33,904 bases of DNA, taken from an uncultured Collinsella sp. (GTDB lineage: Bacteria; Actinomycetota; Coriobacteriia; Coriobacteriales; Coriobacteriaceae). The stretch is taken from positions 1 to 33,904 of the forward strand of contig URTP01000002.1 in assembly GCA_900550835.1 (NCBI GenBank), in the 5' to 3' direction. The notes beneath the pieces are model-generated. The model was given only the letters and a program-made list of their open reading frames with translations, ran no database searches and was not told the origin of the DNA. This document shows, one piece after another, positions 32,055 to 33,904 of this stretch (within the stretch, counting starts at the first letter, position 1; the number at the start of each line of letters is the position of its first letter). A program made the translations under genes and the position numbers.

Positions 32055-33245
32055 ATGGCCTTTACCAAGAAGACCGTCCGCGACATCGATGTCGACGGCA
32101 AGCGCGTTCTCGTCCGCGTTGACTTCAACGTGCCTATCAAGGATGGCGTCGTTGGCGACACCACCCGTATCAAGGCTGCCCTGCCCACCATCAACTATCT
32201 CGTTGAGCACAACGCTCGCGTCATCCTCATGAGCCACCTCGGCCGTCCCGATGGCACCGGCTTCCAGCCCGAGCTGTCCCTCGAGCCCGTCGCCAAGAAG
32301 CTCGCCGAGCTCTCTGGTCTCGACGTCGCCTTCGTCGCCGACACCTATGGCGAGAAGGCTGCCGAGGCTGTCGCTGCCGTCGAGCCGGGCAAGGTTCTCG
32401 TTCTCGAGAACGTCCGCTTCGATAAGCGTGAGAAGAAGAACGATCCCGAGATCGCCAAGAAGCTTGCTTCCTATGGTGACGTCTTCGTTCTCGATGCCTT
32501 CGGCACCGCTCACCGCGCCCAGGGTTCCGTCGTGGGCCCCGCCGCTTACCTGCCTGCCGTCGCCGGCTTCCTGCTCGAGAAGGAGGTCGACACGCTGACC
32601 GGCATCTTCGCCGAGCCCGAGCGTCCCTTCGTCGCTATCGTCGGCGGTTCCAAGGTTTCCTCCAAGATCGGCGTTCTCGATCACCTCATCGACTCCGCTG
32701 ACACCCTGATCATCGGTGGCGGCATGGCCTACACCTTCTTCCTGGCTCAGGGCTTGACCGTCGGTCAGTCCCTCAAGGAAGAGGACTGGGTCGAGCGCGC
32801 TGGCGAGATGCTCAAGAAGGCCGAGGAGAAGGGCGTTAAGATCCTGCTTCCCATCGACAACCGCGTTGCCGATCACTTTGGCGAGGACGCTGTCCCCGAG
32901 GTTGTCGCTTCCGACGCTATCCCCGACGATCGTGAGGGCATGGACATCGGCCCCAAGACCGAGGAGCTCTACGCCGAGGCTGTCAAGGGCGCCAAGACCG
33001 TGTTCTGGAATGGCCCCATGGGCGTCTTCGAGTTCGATAACTTCGCTCACGGCACCCAGGCTATCGCCGAGGCTGTTGCCGAGGCCGACTGCACCTCGAT
33101 CATCGGCGGTGGCGACTCTGTCGCAGCTGTCAACAAGTTCAACCTGGCCGACAAGATGAGCTGGATCTCCACCGGTGGTGGCGCTTCCATGGAGCTCGTC
33201 GAGGGTAAGGCCCTGCCCGGAGTGGAGGCGCTTCTCGATGCCTAA
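32055..33245 (+). CDS. pgk: Phosphoglycerate kinase
   Basis: PGK transfers phosphate from 1,3-bisphosphoglycerate to ADP in glycolysis. The 396-residue protein has the N-domain substrate site RVLVRVDFNVPIKDG, the SHLGRPDG and VLVLENVRF segments, AFGTAHRAQGSV, the nucleotide-binding IVGGSKVSSKIGVLDHL, GGGMAYTFFLAQG, FWNGPMGVFEF and the final GGGDSVAAV...STGGGASMELVEG. The length is standard. I chose ATG 32055; AAAGG lies about 11 nt upstream, a little far, and the alternative codon at 32019 adds 12 residues that do not fit the family. The last codons overlap the start of tpiA by 8 nt. Codon bias is strong. Confidence 0.96.
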   Translation: MAFTKKTVRDIDVDGKRVLVRVDFNVPIKDGVVGDTTRIKAALPTINYLVEHNARVILMSHLGRPDGTGFQPELSLEPVAKKLAELSGLDVAFVADTYGEKAAEAVAAVEPGKVLVLENVRFDKREKKNDPEIAKKLASYGDVFVLDAFGTAHRAQGSVVGPAAYLPAVAGFLLEKEVDTLTGIFAEPERPFVAIVGGSKVSSKIGVLDHLIDSADTLIIGGGMAYTFFLAQGLTVGQSLKEEDWVERAGEMLKKAEEKGVKILLPIDNRVADHFGEDAVPEVVASDAIPDDREGMDIGPKTEELYAEAVKGAKTVFWNGPMGVFEFDNFAHGTQAIAEAVAEADCTSIIGGGDSVAAVNKFNLADKMSWISTGGGASMELVEGKALPGVEALLDA

Positions 33246-33904
33246 TCGCACCCTTCTTATCGCTGGTAACTGGAAGATGAACAACGACGTCGCCGAGGCC
33301 GCCAAGCTCGCCGACGAGCTGGCTCAGGCTCTGCCCGAGGTTCCGGCCGGCGTCGAGGTGCTCGTGTGCCCTCCGACCATCGACATCACCACGGTTCATG
33401 ACCGCATTCAGGCTGCCCCCATCGCCCTCGGTGCACAGAACGTGTACTGGGAGGCCAAGGGTGCCTTCACCGGTGAGTCCTCTTGCGACATGCTCAAGTC
33501 TGCTGGCTGCACCTACTGCATCATCGGTCACTCCGAGCGTCGCGACTACTTCCACGAGACCGACGAGGACCAGAACAAGAAGGCCAAGGCCCTCGTTGCC
33601 GCCGGTCTTGTTCCCGTCTTCTGCTGCGGCGAGTCCCTCGAGGTCCGCGAGGCTGGCACCTATGTCGAGCACGTCGTGAACCAGGTCAAGGCTGGTCTCG
33701 AGGGTCTCGAGATCACTTGCCCCAAGCAGGTCGTTGTCGCCTACGAGCCCATCTGGGCTATCGGCACCGGCAAGACCGCTACCGCCGAGCAGGCGGCGGA
33801 GGTCTGCACCTTCATCCGTACCACCGTGCGCCACCTGTACGGCGCCCGCATCGCCCGCTCCGTCACCGTGCAGTACGGCGGCTCCATGAAACCCGCCAAC
33901 GCAG
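33238..33904 (+). CDS. tpiA: Triosephosphate isomerase (partial, runs off the window)
   Basis: TPI interconverts dihydroxyacetone phosphate and glyceraldehyde-3-phosphate. The ATG at 33238 overlaps the pgk stop codon region by 8 nt, which implies translational coupling. About 222 residues are present; the last ~30 are beyond the window. Catalytic residues are visible: Lys13 in GNWKMN, His98 in IIGHSERR and Glu170 in AYEPIWAIGTGKTAT, and the phosphate-binding YGGSMKPAN lies just before the edge. There is no frame defect. The order gap-pgk-tpiA is standard for Actinobacteria. Confidence 0.95.
   Translation, partial: MPNRTLLIAGNWKMNNDVAEAAKLADELAQALPEVPAGVEVLVCPPTIDITTVHDRIQAAPIALGAQNVYWEAKGAFTGESSCDMLKSAGCTYCIIGHSERRDYFHETDEDQNKKAKALVAAGLVPVFCCGESLEVREAGTYVEHVVNQVKAGLEGLEITCPKQVVVAYEPIWAIGTGKTATAEQAAEVCTFIRTTVRHLYGARIARSVTVQYGGSMKPANA

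Noticed and set aside
1..33904. CRISPR array, tRNA/rRNA genes, insertion sequences or prophage genes
   Set aside because: None could be recognised on either strand; repeats found are inverted repeats and hairpins, not spaced direct repeats.

Overview
The window joins DNA from two unrelated bacteria. Positions 1 to about 3160 carry a Bacteroidota-type dnaG (minus strand) and the first ~305 codons of a uvrB. The evidence is AT-rich AATTAAGAATT spacer repeats and two TACCTTTG promoter motifs (Bacteroidota -7 form TAnnTTTG) placed 5-6 nt before the start codons; Alistipes/Rikenellaceae is my inference. From about 3180 to the end the sequence is high-GC and actinobacterial, with Coriobacteriia (Collinsella-like) gene content and order. 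The two halves meet in frame inside uvrB in a stretch of very conserved protein, which points to a chimeric assembly more than to a natural hybrid gene.

Layout of the actinobacterial part. The 3' part of uvrB ends at a strong terminator (4435-4477). A minus-strand block follows: a COG2509-type FAD dehydrogenase, a BaiN/HI0933-type flavoprotein, an Mrp/ApbC Fe-S carrier ATPase and an LtaS-like membrane sulfatase-fold protein. Divergent from it are uvrA (split by a frameshift consistent with a 13-nt deletion, with a LexA-like box upstream), a YbaK/EbsC tRNA deacylase, murJ and uvrC. All three UvrABC excision-repair genes are therefore present, but uvrB is chimeric and uvrA broken as written.

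Positions 18310-28740 hold an apparent sialic-acid (nan) locus. It encodes a Tat-type lipoprotein binding protein of ABC family 5, a DppB-like permease, a fused DppC-DppD permease/ATPase, a DppF-like ATPase, a CE7 acetyl esterase, a second CE7-like protein whose nucleophile serine is glycine, N-acetylneuraminate lyase (Tyr137/Lys165), a ROK kinase (NanK-like) and NanE. Uptake, de-O-acetylation, cleavage to ManNAc and pyruvate, phosphorylation and epimerisation to GlcNAc-6-P form a complete path. The intergenic gaps are unusually rich in hairpins, including four in a row behind the binding-protein gene.

The locus sits between uvrC and rapZ-whiA-gap-pgk-tpiA, a block conserved in many Actinobacteria. 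yvcK, which usually lies between rapZ and whiA, is absent (6-nt gap). tpiA runs off the window end. No tRNA, rRNA, CRISPR array, insertion sequence or phage gene was recognised.
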